64,000 nt of DNA from Chryseobacterium defluvii (GCF_003634775.1 NZ_RBXB01000001.1:868001-932000); one strand, 5' to 3'. Shown: positions 23,149 to 32,026, counted from the first letter of the stretch. Made by a program: numbers and translations. Notes: a model not told the origin generated them from the letters alone.

Positions 23149-25410
23149 TTATTTCAGTGTAAATTTCACTTTGGTTTTAATAGCGTCGGAAGAATTTCCG
23201 ATCTGTGCTTCAAAATCTCCCGGTTCAGCCACCCAATCGTGCTTTTCCGCATCAAAATAGCTTAAAGCAGTTTTATCGATCGTGAAGCTTACTTCTTTCT
23301 GTTCGCCGGGATTCAAGTATACTTTTTCAAAGCCTTTCAATTCTTTGGCAGGACGTAGAACCGATGATTTCGGATCGCTGATATAAAGCTGTGCCACTTC
23401 TGCACCGGCTCTTTTCCCGGTATTTTTTACCGTAACGGTAAAGGTGATCTTATCGTCCTGTGACATCACGGCTTTATCCGCTTTAGCTTTTCCAAATTCA
23501 AAAGTGGTATAGCTCAGGCCATGTCCGAAACTGAATAAAGGTTTGATTTTTTTCGTGTCGTGCCAACGATACCCTACAAAAACCCCTTCGTTATAAGTAA
23601 TATTGATTGGATTTTTCTGGTCTTTTCCCTTTCCTGCGGCCAGTTCTTTTTTATTTCCTGGGTATTCTCCCAACTGATGCGCTGAATTATCTTCAAGCTT
23701 CACAGGGAAAGTAAACGGTAATTTCCCGGATGGATTCGCATCTCCTGCTAAAACAGAAGCAAGTGAATTTCCGGCCTCCGAGCCTAAATACCAAGCCTGA
23801 ACCACTGATGGAACTTCTTTAATCCAAGGCATAGCAACAGCATTTCCGGAAACCATTACTACGGCAAGGTTTTTATTCGCTTTAGCCAGTGCAGAGATCA
23901 AACGGTCCTGGTTGTAAGGAAGGCCATAGCTTTTTCTGTCGTTTCCTTCACTGTCCTGGAAATCACTTTTATTCAATCCTCCTACGAAAATGACGAAATC
24001 GGATTTTTTGGCCAGCTCAACGGCTTCATTCAATAATTCGGTTTCAGAACGGTCGTCTTTTAAGTTTTGTCCGGATTTTACGCCATTGTACTCACCGCCG
24101 ATGTCGCCCACATACCCTCTTGCATACTGTACATCCGACTCCTTTCCAAATCTTGCCTTAATTCCGTCTAATGGCAATGTTTCGTATTTTACTTTCAATG
24201 AAGATGAGCCACCACCAACAGTCATGATTTTGATGGCATTTTCTCCGATAACCGCAATTTTCTTTGTTTTGTTGACGTCTATCGGGAGAATATTTCCTTG
24301 ATTTTTTAATAAAACGATCCCTTCTTCTCCAATTTCCTTCGCCACCGCTTTATGCTCTTCAGAAGCAATGTTTCCGAAAGGCTTGTTTTTGTTCATGGTG
24401 GTTTTATAAGCCAGGCGAAGTATTCTTGTTACTTTATCATCAAGCTCTTTGGTGCCTACTTTTCCGGATTTAATCAATTTCAGATACGGTTTTGCCAGGT
24501 AATAATTGTCATAGGCATTGGAATTTCCTTCGGAAAGACCGTTGGTCCAGCTTCCGAATTCCAGATCCAGGCCGTTATGGATGGCCTGTTCCGTATTATT
24601 GACTGCACCCCAGTCGGAAACCACTACGCCTTTATAGTTCCATTCTCCTTTTAAAATATCGTTCAAAAGATACTGGTTCTGGCTTGCGTATTGGTTCTTA
24701 TACATATCGTAAGCGCCCATGATCGTCCAGGAATCCCCCTCAGTTACGGCTGCTTTAAAAGCAGGTAGGTAAATTTCGTAAAGTGCTCTGTCATCAATAT
24801 TCACATTGCTGGTATGTCGGAACATTTCCTGATTATTCAGCGCAAAATGTTTCACGCTTGTGGCAACCCCATTAGATTGCACCCCCTGGATATAAGGAAC
24901 CACCATTTTAGAAGTCAGGAATGGGTCTTCACCCATGTATTCGAAGTTTCTTCCGTTCAGAGGAGTTCTGTAAATATTGACGCCCGGTCCCAGAAGAATA
25001 TCTTTTTTTCTGTATCGCGCTTCTTCACCTAAAGCTTTACCGTATTTCCAGGACATTTTTTTATTCCATGTAGCGGATAAAGCCGTCAAAGCAGGGTAAG
25101 CAATAATAGAATCATTGGTCCAGCCAGCCTGGTTCCATTCATCCCACATCACTTCCGGGCGGACCCCGTGAGGACCGTCGGTGGTCCAGAATTCCGGGAT
25201 TCCTAATCTCGGGACACCGGGAGAGCTGAATTTGGATTGGGCATGAATCATAGCGATTTTTTCTTCCAGGGTCATTCTGGAGAGGGCATCCTGAATACGT
25301 TGTTCAACAGGTAGTGAATCGTCCAGATAAACAGGCAGGGTATGAGTTTGAGCCATTGAAGAGACGGAAATAAGAGTGAATAAACTTACGATGGCAGCTT
25401 TCTTTAGCAT
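23149..25410 (-). CDS. bglX: Periplasmic GH3 beta-glucosidase
   Basis: 753 residues with a signal peptide ending SSMAQ. The N-terminal GH3 domain contains TDGPHGVRPE and the nucleophile Asp266 in VVVSDWGA. The C-terminal GH3 domain follows, then a fibronectin III-like domain (VTVKNTGKRAGAEVAQLYI). Length and order match BglX-type enzymes, which release beta-linked glucose, or in some cases xylose, from oligosaccharides in the periplasm. The exact linkage cannot be read from sequence. It has no SusC/SusD neighbours here, so it is not part of an obvious polysaccharide utilisation locus. Confidence 0.9.
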   Translation of the reverse strand: MLKKAAIVSLFTLISVSSMAQTHTLPVYLDDSLPVEQRIQDALSRMTLEEKIAMIHAQSKFSSPGVPRLGIPEFWTTDGPHGVRPEVMWDEWNQAGWTNDSIIAYPALTALSATWNKKMSWKYGKALGEEARYRKKDILLGPGVNIYRTPLNGRNFEYMGEDPFLTSKMVVPYIQGVQSNGVATSVKHFALNNQEMFRHTSNVNIDDRALYEIYLPAFKAAVTEGDSWTIMGAYDMYKNQYASQNQYLLNDILKGEWNYKGVVVSDWGAVNNTEQAIHNGLDLEFGSWTNGLSEGNSNAYDNYYLAKPYLKLIKSGKVGTKELDDKVTRILRLAYKTTMNKNKPFGNIASEEHKAVAKEIGEEGIVLLKNQGNILPIDVNKTKKIAVIGENAIKIMTVGGGSSSLKVKYETLPLDGIKARFGKESDVQYARGYVGDIGGEYNGVKSGQNLKDDRSETELLNEAVELAKKSDFVIFVGGLNKSDFQDSEGNDRKSYGLPYNQDRLISALAKANKNLAVVMVSGNAVAMPWIKEVPSVVQAWYLGSEAGNSLASVLAGDANPSGKLPFTFPVKLEDNSAHQLGEYPGNKKELAAGKGKDQKNPINITYNEGVFVGYRWHDTKKIKPLFSFGHGLSYTTFEFGKAKADKAVMSQDDKITFTVTVKNTGKRAGAEVAQLYISDPKSSVLRPAKELKGFEKVYLNPGEQKEVSFTIDKTALSYFDAEKHDWVAEPGDFEAQIGNSSDAIKTKVKFTLK

Positions 25411-25494
25411 AAAAACCTTTTTATGGATTGAATAACAAAAGTAAGCAAAAATTTTATTATCTCAAATTGAGAAAATAATTTTTGTAAAATTTAT

Positions 25495-25600
25495 TGAGTG
25501 ATGAGTTGAGAGTTGTGAGTGATAAGTTGATCAGTCATCAAGCATCATTCATAGCCCATCCTCTCAACTCTCAACTCATAACTCATCACTTATCACTCTT
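25495..25600. repeat. Stuttering inverted repeat (GAGTTGAGAGTT type)
   Basis: Left arm around 25495-25527 and right arm around 25559-25600 are built from reiterated GAGT/GATGAGTT units and are roughly complementary (GTGATGAGTTGAGAGTTG on one side, its complement with a short insertion on the other). It fills the gap between the GH3 start and the metQ stop and has no coding potential. Confidence 0.6.
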
Positions 25601-26408
25601 ACCATCCCTTCACCGCTCCCCCTTTAAAAATTTCTTCAGCTTTCTTTAAAACTTCTTCGGATTGATAGGCTTTCAGGAAGTTTTTTACTTTTTCCGTATT
25701 TTTATTATCCTGTCGCGAAACCACGACGTTGACGTAAGGAGAATTTTTATCTTCTTTCAAAATGCCATATTGATTAGTATCCAAACCTGCCTGCGCTGCA
25801 AAATTATTATTGATGATAGCAAGAACCACTTCTTTGTCATCCAGAACCCTCGGCAATTGAGGCGCTTCAATTTCCAAAATTTTCAATTGCTTGGGATTCG
25901 CGGTGATATCTGTAACTTTAGGCAATAAGCCAACCCCGTCCTTTAATTTCAATAATCCGTTTTTCTGAAGAAGTAGTAAGGAACGCCCGCCGTTGGTAGG
26001 ATCATTAGGAATGGCAATGGTACTTCCGTTTTGAAGCTCATGAATACTTTTTATTTTTTTAGAATAGGCCACGATAGGGTAGACAAAAGTATTTCCCACG
26101 ACCGCCAGTTGATAGCCCCTCTGCTTAGACTGCTCATTCAGATATGGGACATGCTGAAATGCATTGGCATCGATATCCCCGTTTTGTAACGCTTCATTGG
26201 GAACTACATAATCATTGAAGGAAACCAGCTCAACATCAAGATTATACTTTTCTTTCGCCACCTTTTTGGCTGTCTCGGCGATCTGTTGTTCCGGACCGGA
26301 AGTGATTCCTACTTTAATATAGTTCGGGTCCTCCTTTTTTGAAGAATTACAAGCGTTGAACAACAATAAACCGGCTGCTAATACGCCTAAAATTTTTATT
26401 TTTTTCAT
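25599..26408 (-). CDS. metQ: MetQ methionine-binding lipoprotein of the MetNIQ ABC transporter
   Basis: 269 residues. The lipoprotein signal has lipobox FNAC with Cys20. The mature protein follows the NlpA/MetQ family: KVGITSGPEQQIAE, DYVVPNEALQNGDIDANAFQH, and AIPNDPTNGGRSLLLLQ, regions that line the methionine pocket. It captures D/L-methionine in the periplasm and passes it to MetI. It is the last gene of metN-metI-metQ, 71 nt after metI. The operon is preceded by a Met/Cys-rich leader ORF. Confidence 0.93.
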   Translation of the reverse strand: MKKIKILGVLAAGLLLFNACNSSKKEDPNYIKVGITSGPEQQIAETAKKVAKEKYNLDVELVSFNDYVVPNEALQNGDIDANAFQHVPYLNEQSKQRGYQLAVVGNTFVYPIVAYSKKIKSIHELQNGSTIAIPNDPTNGGRSLLLLQKNGLLKLKDGVGLLPKVTDITANPKQLKILEIEAPQLPRVLDDKEVVLAIINNNFAAQAGLDTNQYGILKEDKNSPYVNVVVSRQDNKNTEKVKNFLKAYQSEEVLKKAEEIFKGGAVKGW

Positions 26409-26479
26409 TGTATATTATTTATTATTTTTTTGAATGTAACTGCAAAGCCGCAGTCCTGTAAATGATTTTAATACTTTAT

Positions 26480-27136
26480 TTATCTATGATCAAATCTTTT
26501 GGCCAACCGGTCTCCTGAAAACTGGATCATGAACACCAAAATCACCAGCAAAGCCAGAACAAGATTCATAATGACGGCATCATATCCGATGTATCCGTAC
26601 TGATACCCGATTTGTCCCAATCCGCCGGCCCCGACAGCTCCTCCCATGGCAGAATACCCGACTAACGTAATGAGCGTGATGGTGGCATTATTAATCAATG
26701 AAGGAAGAGCCTCGGGAAGCAATACTTTGTTAATGATCTGAAACGGAGAAGCCCCTAATGCCCTTGCCGTTTCAATCAATCCGTGAGGGACTTCCAGTAA
26801 GCTGTTTTCCACCAGCCTTGCAATAAATGGAGCAGCACCGATGCTTAGCGGGACCAATGCGGCATTTACACCAATGGAAGTTCCCACCAAAGCCCTTGTG
26901 AACGGGATCATCCAAACGATCAGAATGATAAAAGGAATAGAACGGAAAATATTCACCAGAACCGATAAGGTCTTGTTATAATAAGCATTGTCCAGAAGCT
27001 GTCCCTTCCTCGTAAGAAACAGTAAAATGCCAATGGGCAACCCTAAAACAAATCCGGAAAATCCTGACACAAACGTCATATATACCGTTTCCCAAACCCC
27101 TTTCAGCAAAAGGGAAATTACTGTTTCATTAAGCAT
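26480..27136 (-). CDS. metI: MetI methionine ABC transporter permease
   Basis: 218 residues with five or so membrane helices. The ABC-permease coupling loop EAA motif is present (ETARALGASPFQIINKVLLPEALPSL). Length and sequence are typical of MetI, which forms the membrane channel of the methionine importer. Its start overlaps the metN stop by 8 nt, so it is translationally coupled to the ATPase. Confidence 0.94.
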   Translation of the reverse strand: MLNETVISLLLKGVWETVYMTFVSGFSGFVLGLPIGILLFLTRKGQLLDNAYYNKTLSVLVNIFRSIPFIILIVWMIPFTRALVGTSIGVNAALVPLSIGAAPFIARLVENSLLEVPHGLIETARALGASPFQIINKVLLPEALPSLINNATITLITLVGYSAMGGAVGAGGLGQIGYQYGYIGYDAVIMNLVLALLVILVFMIQFSGDRLAKRFDHR

Positions 27137-28157
27137 ATCCTCTTACTGTATTTTGAATGTTGTTCTGATTGAAATAATAGATCGCTTTTTGATTTTCTTC
27201 GGTTTCACCCTGTAACTGCAGTAAAAGTTTCCCAAAGTTGGAATTACCGAGATATTCTACATCGGCTTTCAGCAGTTTGTATGGAATCTTGTATTTTTCA
27301 TAAATGGTAGAAAGAAGTTCTTCTACACTTACTTTTTCATTAAGCTCTATTTCAACAAGTGGAAACAAACCTTCCTGCGGCTCTTTCTGTATTTTTTTAT
27401 TCAATTCCTGAGGTATAGTCATGATATCTGTATTTATAAATTGTCTGATGATCGGATTTTCCTTATCCGAAATAATCTCGGTCAGTGTTCCTTTGGCAAT
27501 GAGTTTTCCTTTATCAATTACTGCCACATGATTGCAGATGGCTTTGATGACTTCCATCTCGTGGGTGATCAGCAGAATGGTAATTCCCAACCGTTGGTTA
27601 ATATCCCTTAGTAACTGTAAGATGGATTGTGTGGTAGTGGGATCCAAAGCGCTTGTTGCTTCATCGCAGAGAAGGAGATAAGGATCATTGGCTAAAGCCC
27701 TTGCAATGGCAACTCTTTGTTTCTGTCCTCCTGAAAGGCTTTTGGGGTAATCGTGAGCTTTATCTTCCAGTCCCACTATTTTTAAAAGCTCATTTACTTT
27801 TTCCCTGATCTCATGCCTGCTGACATGGTCCAGCTCTAAAGGAAGCGCTACATTATCAAAAACCGTCCGTGAAGAAAGCAGGTTGAAATGCTGGAAAATC
27901 ATCCCGATCTTTTTTCGCTCTTTAGCAAGCTGCTTTGAGCTTAGTTGGGTGAAATCTTTATCATTAATAATGATTTGTCCCTGGTCAGGTTTTTCCAACA
28001 AATTGACCGTTCGTATTAAGGTGCTTTTCCCTGCTCCGGAAAACCCGATAATTCCTACAATATCTCCCTGTTCCACATTCAGATTGATACGGTCGAGGGC
28101 CTTGAACGACTGTTTTTTCTGATAAAATGTTTTTGAAATGTTTTTAATCTCTATCAT
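27129..28157 (-). CDS. metN: MetN methionine ABC transporter ATPase
   Basis: 342 residues. The ABC ATPase has Walker A GFSGAGKST, signature SLSGGQKQR, Walker B LLLCDEATSALD and the H-loop LLITHEME. The C-terminal ~90 residues form the NIL regulatory domain (a ferredoxin-like fold), which in E. coli MetN binds methionine and trans-inhibits transport. It is the first gene of the operon; an intrinsic terminator and a short leader ORF lie between its start and the likely promoter. Confidence 0.95.
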   Translation of the reverse strand: MIEIKNISKTFYQKKQSFKALDRINLNVEQGDIVGIIGFSGAGKSTLIRTVNLLEKPDQGQIIINDKDFTQLSSKQLAKERKKIGMIFQHFNLLSSRTVFDNVALPLELDHVSRHEIREKVNELLKIVGLEDKAHDYPKSLSGGQKQRVAIARALANDPYLLLCDEATSALDPTTTQSILQLLRDINQRLGITILLITHEMEVIKAICNHVAVIDKGKLIAKGTLTEIISDKENPIIRQFINTDIMTIPQELNKKIQKEPQEGLFPLVEIELNEKVSVEELLSTIYEKYKIPYKLLKADVEYLGNSNFGKLLLQLQGETEENQKAIYYFNQNNIQNTVRGYA

Positions 28158-28191
28158 TGATAAGACTTTTATTTGTTGAAATGTTGTAAAT

Positions 28192-28220
28192 AAAAAAAGG
28201 CTCTACAACGTGGTAGAGCC
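28192..28220 (-). terminator. Intrinsic terminator in the metN leader (candidate attenuator)
   Basis: Read on the minus strand: GGCTCTAC, loop CACGTT, GTAGAGCC, then seven T. The stem is 28199-28220. It lies 26 nt after the stop of the leader ORF and 35 nt before metN. A weak competing pairing exists between TGTGGT (28249-28254, end of the leader ORF) and ACCACG inside this stem (28209-28214). Confidence 0.8.
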
Positions 28221-28245
28221 TTAAAATATGTCATAAAAACGAAGG

Positions 28246-28344
28246 TTAACCACAAAAATATCTATGCACAGGCATGCAGCAGTTCATCATCATTGTATTG
28301 ATAATCTGTTTCTTGGCGAATCTATTTTTATGTGTTGTTTTCAT
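28246..28344 (-). CDS. 32-residue Met/Cys-rich leader peptide upstream of metNIQ
   Basis: ATG 28344 to TAA 28246 encodes 32 residues with the core MMMNCCM at positions 18-24, followed by PVHRYFCG. Six Met or Cys codons in seven positions, directly before an intrinsic terminator and a methionine transporter operon, are the layout of transcription attenuation by ribosome stalling: lack of charged Met or Cys tRNA would hold the ribosome on the leader and could prevent the terminator from forming. A TAnnTTTG promoter lies just upstream. The start is the first ATG after that promoter. I do not recognise the peptide as a described family. The coding and terminator are read directly; the regulatory mechanism is inferred. 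Confidence 0.72.
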   Translation of the reverse strand: MKTTHKNRFAKKQIINTMMMNCCMPVHRYFCG

Positions 28345-28367
28345 TTTTGTTTTCCTGAATACGGTTG

Positions 28368-28375
28368 CAAATATA
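28368..28375 (-). promoter_or_regulatory. -7 box of the metN leader transcript
   Basis: TATATTTG on the minus strand fits the Bacteroidota -7 consensus TAnnTTTG, 23 nt before the leader ORF start. The -33 region is not a clear match. Confidence 0.6.
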
Positions 28376-28498
28376 AAACATATATTTTTAATAGTCCACT
28401 AAAAATATAGACTTTTTCAAATGTAAATTAAAATTAATATTTACAATCATGAAAATCAATTGATTGTATTTTGTTTCATGAGTTGTTTAAAATAAAAG

Positions 28499-28693
28499 AA
28501 TAAACCACAAAAGGCACAAAAATTTTAGACACATAAGTCCGTTGAAGTATAATATGATTATGTATATAAGAACACATAAGCTGAAAATATTTGATTTTCA
28601 GCTTATGTGGACTTTGAATAGTATTATTGTAAACTTAAATAGCTAAAGTGTTTAAAAAAAATCTAAAAAACTTTTGTGCCTTTTGTGGTTATT
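28499..28693. repeat. MITE-like palindromic element
   Basis: Terminal inverted repeats with a 17-bp perfect core (CCACAAAAGGCACAAAA at 28505-28521; complement at 28672-28688), extended by several imperfect bases on each side. Inside is a 16-bp perfect hairpin, CACATAAGCTGAAAAT at 28573-28588 pairing with 28594-28609 around ATTTG. About 195 bp in all, with no ORF. This resembles dispersed nonautonomous repeats of Chryseobacterium genomes as I remember them. No transposase is nearby. Confidence 0.65.
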
Positions 28694-28822
28694 TATAAAA
28701 GTATACCTTGTTCCAATTCTATTTTTATTAAGACCACTTATCAAATTATTTTGAATAAATCCTCTCGAAAAAGTCAAAAAAAATCCCGAATTTTGCTCCC
28801 CTTTCCATAATGACGAACATTC

Positions 28823-30943
28823 ATGAAGCTTTGTATTGCCGAAAAACCCAGTGTTGCCAGAGATATTGCCAAAGTATTGGGCGCTACCACGCCTAAGCAG
28901 GGCTATATGGAAGGAAACGGCTATTGCGTGACATGGACTTTCGGACACCTTTGTACGTTGAAGGAACCTCATGACTATGGTCCGGAACTGAAATCCTGGA
29001 GCCTCATTTTCCTGCCGATCATCCCTAAAAACTTCGGCATCAAGCTTATCCCGAACAAAGGTGTGGAAAATCAGTTTAAAGTGATAGAAAGATTGGTGGC
29101 GGAGTGTGATGAAGTTATCAACTGCGGGGATGCCGGGCAAGAGGGAGAGCTGATTCAAAGGTGGGTGTTGCAGAAAGCCAAATGCAATAAACCTGTTCAT
29201 CGGTTATGGATTTCATCCCTTACGGAAGAAGCAATTAAAGAGGGATTTGCAAGTTTAAAGCCCGCGGAAGATTATAAGAATTTATACCTGGCCGGAAATG
29301 CGAGAGCAATAGGAGACTGGTTATTGGGAATTAATGCCACAAGATTATTTACCAAAAAGTTCGGTGGTAATAAAGCAGTTTTATCCATCGGAAGAGTTCA
29401 GACGCCTACATTGGCCATGTTGGTACAACGCCAAAAGGAAATTGAGAGTTTCACAGTAGAAGAATACTGGGAACTGAAAACCAAATACCGGGATGTTATT
29501 TTCAATGCGGCTATCGATCGCTTGAAAACACTTGATCGTGCGGAAAAAGGATTGGAATATTTAAAAGTAAATCCCTTTGAAATTGTTTCTTTCGAGATCA
29601 AAGAAGGAAAAGAAAAAAATCCAAGACTTTTTGACCTAACCGGACTTCAGGTGGAAGCCAATAAAAAATACGGTTATTCTGCAGAGAATACCTTAAACTA
29701 TATTCAAAGTCTTTACGAGAAAAAACACGTGACCTATCCGCGTGTAGACACCACGTACTTATCAGAAAGCCTTTATCCGAAAGTGGGCGGGATTCTGCGA
29801 AGTATGACATTTTATCAGGAATTGGTAAGCCCATTACTGGAACAGCCGATTCCCAAATCAAAAGCTGTTTTTGATGATACCAAAGTGACGGATCACCATG
29901 CGATTATTCCAACAGAAATTCCACCTTCAAGGAATCTGAGCAAAGAAGAAAAACTGATCTATGACCTCGTTGCCAAACGTTTCATTTCTGTTTTCTACCC
30001 GGAATGTAAAATTTCCAATACTCTGGTAGAAGCAAAAGTGGGAACCATTCCGTTTAAAACCAGTGGTAAGCAGATTCTGGAGCCGGGCTGGAGAGCGGTG
30101 TATTCAAAAGACTCTAAAGAAGAAGTACAGGACAAAGAAAAAGATAAGGAAGAGGAACAAACCATTCCTGAATTTATAGTAGGAGAAACCGGGCCGCACG
30201 AACCGGTGATCCATCAGGGAAAAACTTCGCCACCGAAACCTTATACGGAAGCAACATTGCTGAGGGCCATGGAAACCGCCGGAAGACAGGTGGAAGATGA
30301 AGAACTGCGTGAATTACTGAAGAATAACGGAATCGGAAGGCCATCAACCCGGGCCAACATTATTGAAACCCTTTTCAAACGAAAATACATCGAAAAGAAA
30401 AGGAAAAACCTGTATGCTACTCAAACAGGAATTCAATTAATAGATACCATTGAAGACGAACTTTTAAAAAGTCCTGAACTTACGGGAGAATGGGAATCCA
30501 AACTTCGTAAGATCGAAAAAGGAGAGTATGAAGCCAACCAGTTTAAAGAAGAGCTGATCCAAATGGTAACGGAGCTTACTAAAAAAGTGGTAGACGGAAA
30601 AGGCAAAGTGATCATGTTGCAGGAAGAACCTGAGGTAAAAGAAAAGAAAAAGAAAGAACCGGCTCCGAAAAAAGAACTTCAGACATGGGAAGAAACAAAG
30701 TGTCCGAAATGTAAAGAACATCATTTAATGAAAGGCAAAACAGCTGTCGGATGCTCAGATTACAAAAATTGTAACTTTAAAGTGCCGTTTGAAATATTCG
30801 GTAAGAAATTATCCGAAAAACAGCTTCTGGACCTCATTATAAAAGGAAAAACTTCAAAGCTGAAAGGGTTCAATACCCATCCGGAAAATATAACGGAAGG
30901 AGCTTTATTATTATCTGATGATTTTACCGTTCAGCTTAATTAA
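28823..30943 (+). CDS. topB: DNA topoisomerase III (type IA)
   Basis: 706 residues. The TOPRIM domain starts with KLCIAEKPSVARDIA and continues with NCGDAGQEGEL. The catalytic Tyr305 is in VTYPRVD, and IGRVQTPTL precedes it, as in TopB/TopA. A charged linker leads to a C-terminal zinc-ribbon-like module (CPKCKEHH...CSDYKNC). The enzyme relaxes and decatenates DNA by single-strand passage. In the TOPRIM motif the usual DxDxEG reads DAGQEG, so the second Asp is Gly. The start MKLCIAEKPS is the natural family start. It appears monocistronic. Confidence 0.93.
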   Translation: MKLCIAEKPSVARDIAKVLGATTPKQGYMEGNGYCVTWTFGHLCTLKEPHDYGPELKSWSLIFLPIIPKNFGIKLIPNKGVENQFKVIERLVAECDEVINCGDAGQEGELIQRWVLQKAKCNKPVHRLWISSLTEEAIKEGFASLKPAEDYKNLYLAGNARAIGDWLLGINATRLFTKKFGGNKAVLSIGRVQTPTLAMLVQRQKEIESFTVEEYWELKTKYRDVIFNAAIDRLKTLDRAEKGLEYLKVNPFEIVSFEIKEGKEKNPRLFDLTGLQVEANKKYGYSAENTLNYIQSLYEKKHVTYPRVDTTYLSESLYPKVGGILRSMTFYQELVSPLLEQPIPKSKAVFDDTKVTDHHAIIPTEIPPSRNLSKEEKLIYDLVAKRFISVFYPECKISNTLVEAKVGTIPFKTSGKQILEPGWRAVYSKDSKEEVQDKEKDKEEEQTIPEFIVGETGPHEPVIHQGKTSPPKPYTEATLLRAMETAGRQVEDEELRELLKNNGIGRPSTRANIIETLFKRKYIEKKRKNLYATQTGIQLIDTIEDELLKSPELTGEWESKLRKIEKGEYEANQFKEELIQMVTELTKKVVDGKGKVIMLQEEPEVKEKKKKEPAPKKELQTWEETKCPKCKEHHLMKGKTAVGCSDYKNCNFKVPFEIFGKKLSEKQLLDLIIKGKTSKLKGFNTHPENITEGALLLSDDFTVQLN

Positions 30944-31050
30944 GTGAATTTGGACGAGACTTTGCACTGTATGCTTCGACTTCGCTCAGCAAAGGAGAAT
31001 TTAACTGGATATATTCATTTATCATTTATCAATTATTTTAAACAATAATC

Positions 31051-31473
31051 ATGACGCCTGAAAAAAAGAAACTCATCACAGATAGCTTCAACCGCTCGGA
31101 AACCCTGAAATTCTACAAAGCGGAGCTTCTTGAACTACAAACCGATTTTATCTCCATGAAAATCCCTAAAATGGAGTTGATGACCAGAAAAGCAGGAATG
31201 TTCAACGGAGCAATGATCGCTTCTTTGGTGGATGTTTCTTCAGGGTATGCTGCAGTAAGCCATTACGAAGAAGATTGCTATGTAGTGACGGTAGAATTGA
31301 AAGTAAACTATTTGCGTCCTGCAATAGGTGACGCCTTGATTTCAAAATCGTATGTTATTAAAGGAGGGGCTACGATCAGCGTGATCAGAACAGAAATTTA
31401 CACGGTTGATGAAAACCATACTTCTGAAAGCCATGTGGCCACATCACTGGTTACCATGATGAAAATAAAGTAA
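31051..31473 (+). CDS. PaaI-like hotdog thioesterase
   Basis: 140 residues of the hotdog fold. MFNGAMIASLVDVSSGYAA contains the catalytic acidic residue region of PaaI-type thioesterases (HGG is replaced by FNGAM, with Asp in LVD), and VELKVNYLRPAIGD is the hallmark second strand. It probably hydrolyses acyl-CoA or aryl-CoA in the cytoplasm; the substrate is unknown. Confidence 0.85.
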   Translation: MTPEKKKLITDSFNRSETLKFYKAELLELQTDFISMKIPKMELMTRKAGMFNGAMIASLVDVSSGYAAVSHYEEDCYVVTVELKVNYLRPAIGDALISKSYVIKGGATISVIRTEIYTVDENHTSESHVATSLVTMMKIK

Positions 31474-31569
31474 CATTACCTATGCTCATACGAGCTGTAA
31501 AAGCCCGTTTCCTATCATAATGGAATAGCTTTTGTAGAAAATCAGGTATAAACATTAAAAAAATAAGCT

Positions 31570-31914
31570 ATGAACATCATTATTCGGCTGTTTATCACTT
31601 CGATAGTGGCCTATCTTTTAACTAAAATATTGCCAGGAGTGCATTTTGAAGGATTTACTTCTGCTATTATTTTTGCCCTTGTTTTAGGGCTGTTAAACCT
31701 TATTGTTAAACCTATATTGAGTTTATTGGGCCTTCCGCTTACGATTATCACATTGGGATTATTTGCCCTTGTAATTAATGCCGTAATTATTTTAATAGCG
31801 GACTATTTTATAGACAGTATGGTAGTGGACGGCTTTTGGTGGGCACTTATTTTCAGTATAGCCCTTTCTATTATTACTTCTCTTGTTAACTCATTTGTTT
31901 CCGATAAAGAGTAG
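31570..31914 (+). CDS. YvlD/phage-holin-4 family small membrane protein
   Basis: 114 residues with four hydrophobic segments. The pattern LPGVHFEGFTSAIIFALVLGLLNLIVKPIL...LPLTIITLGLFALVINAVI is typical of the YvlD / superfamily IV holin-like proteins found in many bacteria. Despite the name it is a chromosomal membrane protein with no phage genes around it. The function is unsettled, possibly envelope stress. A terminator follows. Confidence 0.85.
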   Translation: MNIIIRLFITSIVAYLLTKILPGVHFEGFTSAIIFALVLGLLNLIVKPILSLLGLPLTIITLGLFALVINAVIILIADYFIDSMVVDGFWWALIFSIALSIITSLVNSFVSDKE

Positions 31915-31940
31915 CCGGAAATTAATATAACTAAACAAAG

Positions 31941-31970
31941 TCGCCGGTTGTTCAGCCGGCGATTTTTTTT
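31941..31970 (+). terminator. Intrinsic terminator after the YvlD-like gene
   Basis: Stem TCGCCGG / CCGGCGA (31941-31962) followed by eight T. It separates the YvlD-like gene from the S9 peptidase promoter. Confidence 0.88.
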
Positions 31971-32018
31971 ATCGAAAAACTAAATGTTAATTTTTTCGTT
32001 CATTTTTATTTTAATAAT

Positions 32019-32026
32019 TAACTTTG
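32019..32026 (+). promoter_or_regulatory. -7 box of the S9 peptidase gene
   Basis: TAACTTTG matches TAnnTTTG. It is about 77 nt before the chosen ATG at 32103 and would place the transcription start between it and the upstream in-frame ATG at 32049. Confidence 0.5.

Larger units (their letters stand above)
28345..28822. other. 478-bp intergenic stretch with a palindromic MITE-like element
   Basis: It contains the metN leader promoter at the left, then AT-rich sequence, the inverted-repeat element 28499-28693, and the topB promoter region at the right. No ORF in it is believable. Confidence 0.6.

Noticed and set aside
28652..29200. Minus-strand ORF of 182 codons overlapping the topB start
   Set aside because: Most of it is antisense to conserved TopB sequence and the rest lies in the inverted repeat element.
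30961..31000. CTTCGACTTCGCTCAGC segment as a regulatory site
   Set aside because: Short segments of this type are common in flavobacterial intergenic DNA; it has no symmetry or placement that suggests function here.
31570..31914. Phage holin, suggesting a prophage
   Set aside because: The sequence is the chromosomal YvlD-type membrane family and no phage structural or lysis genes surround it.
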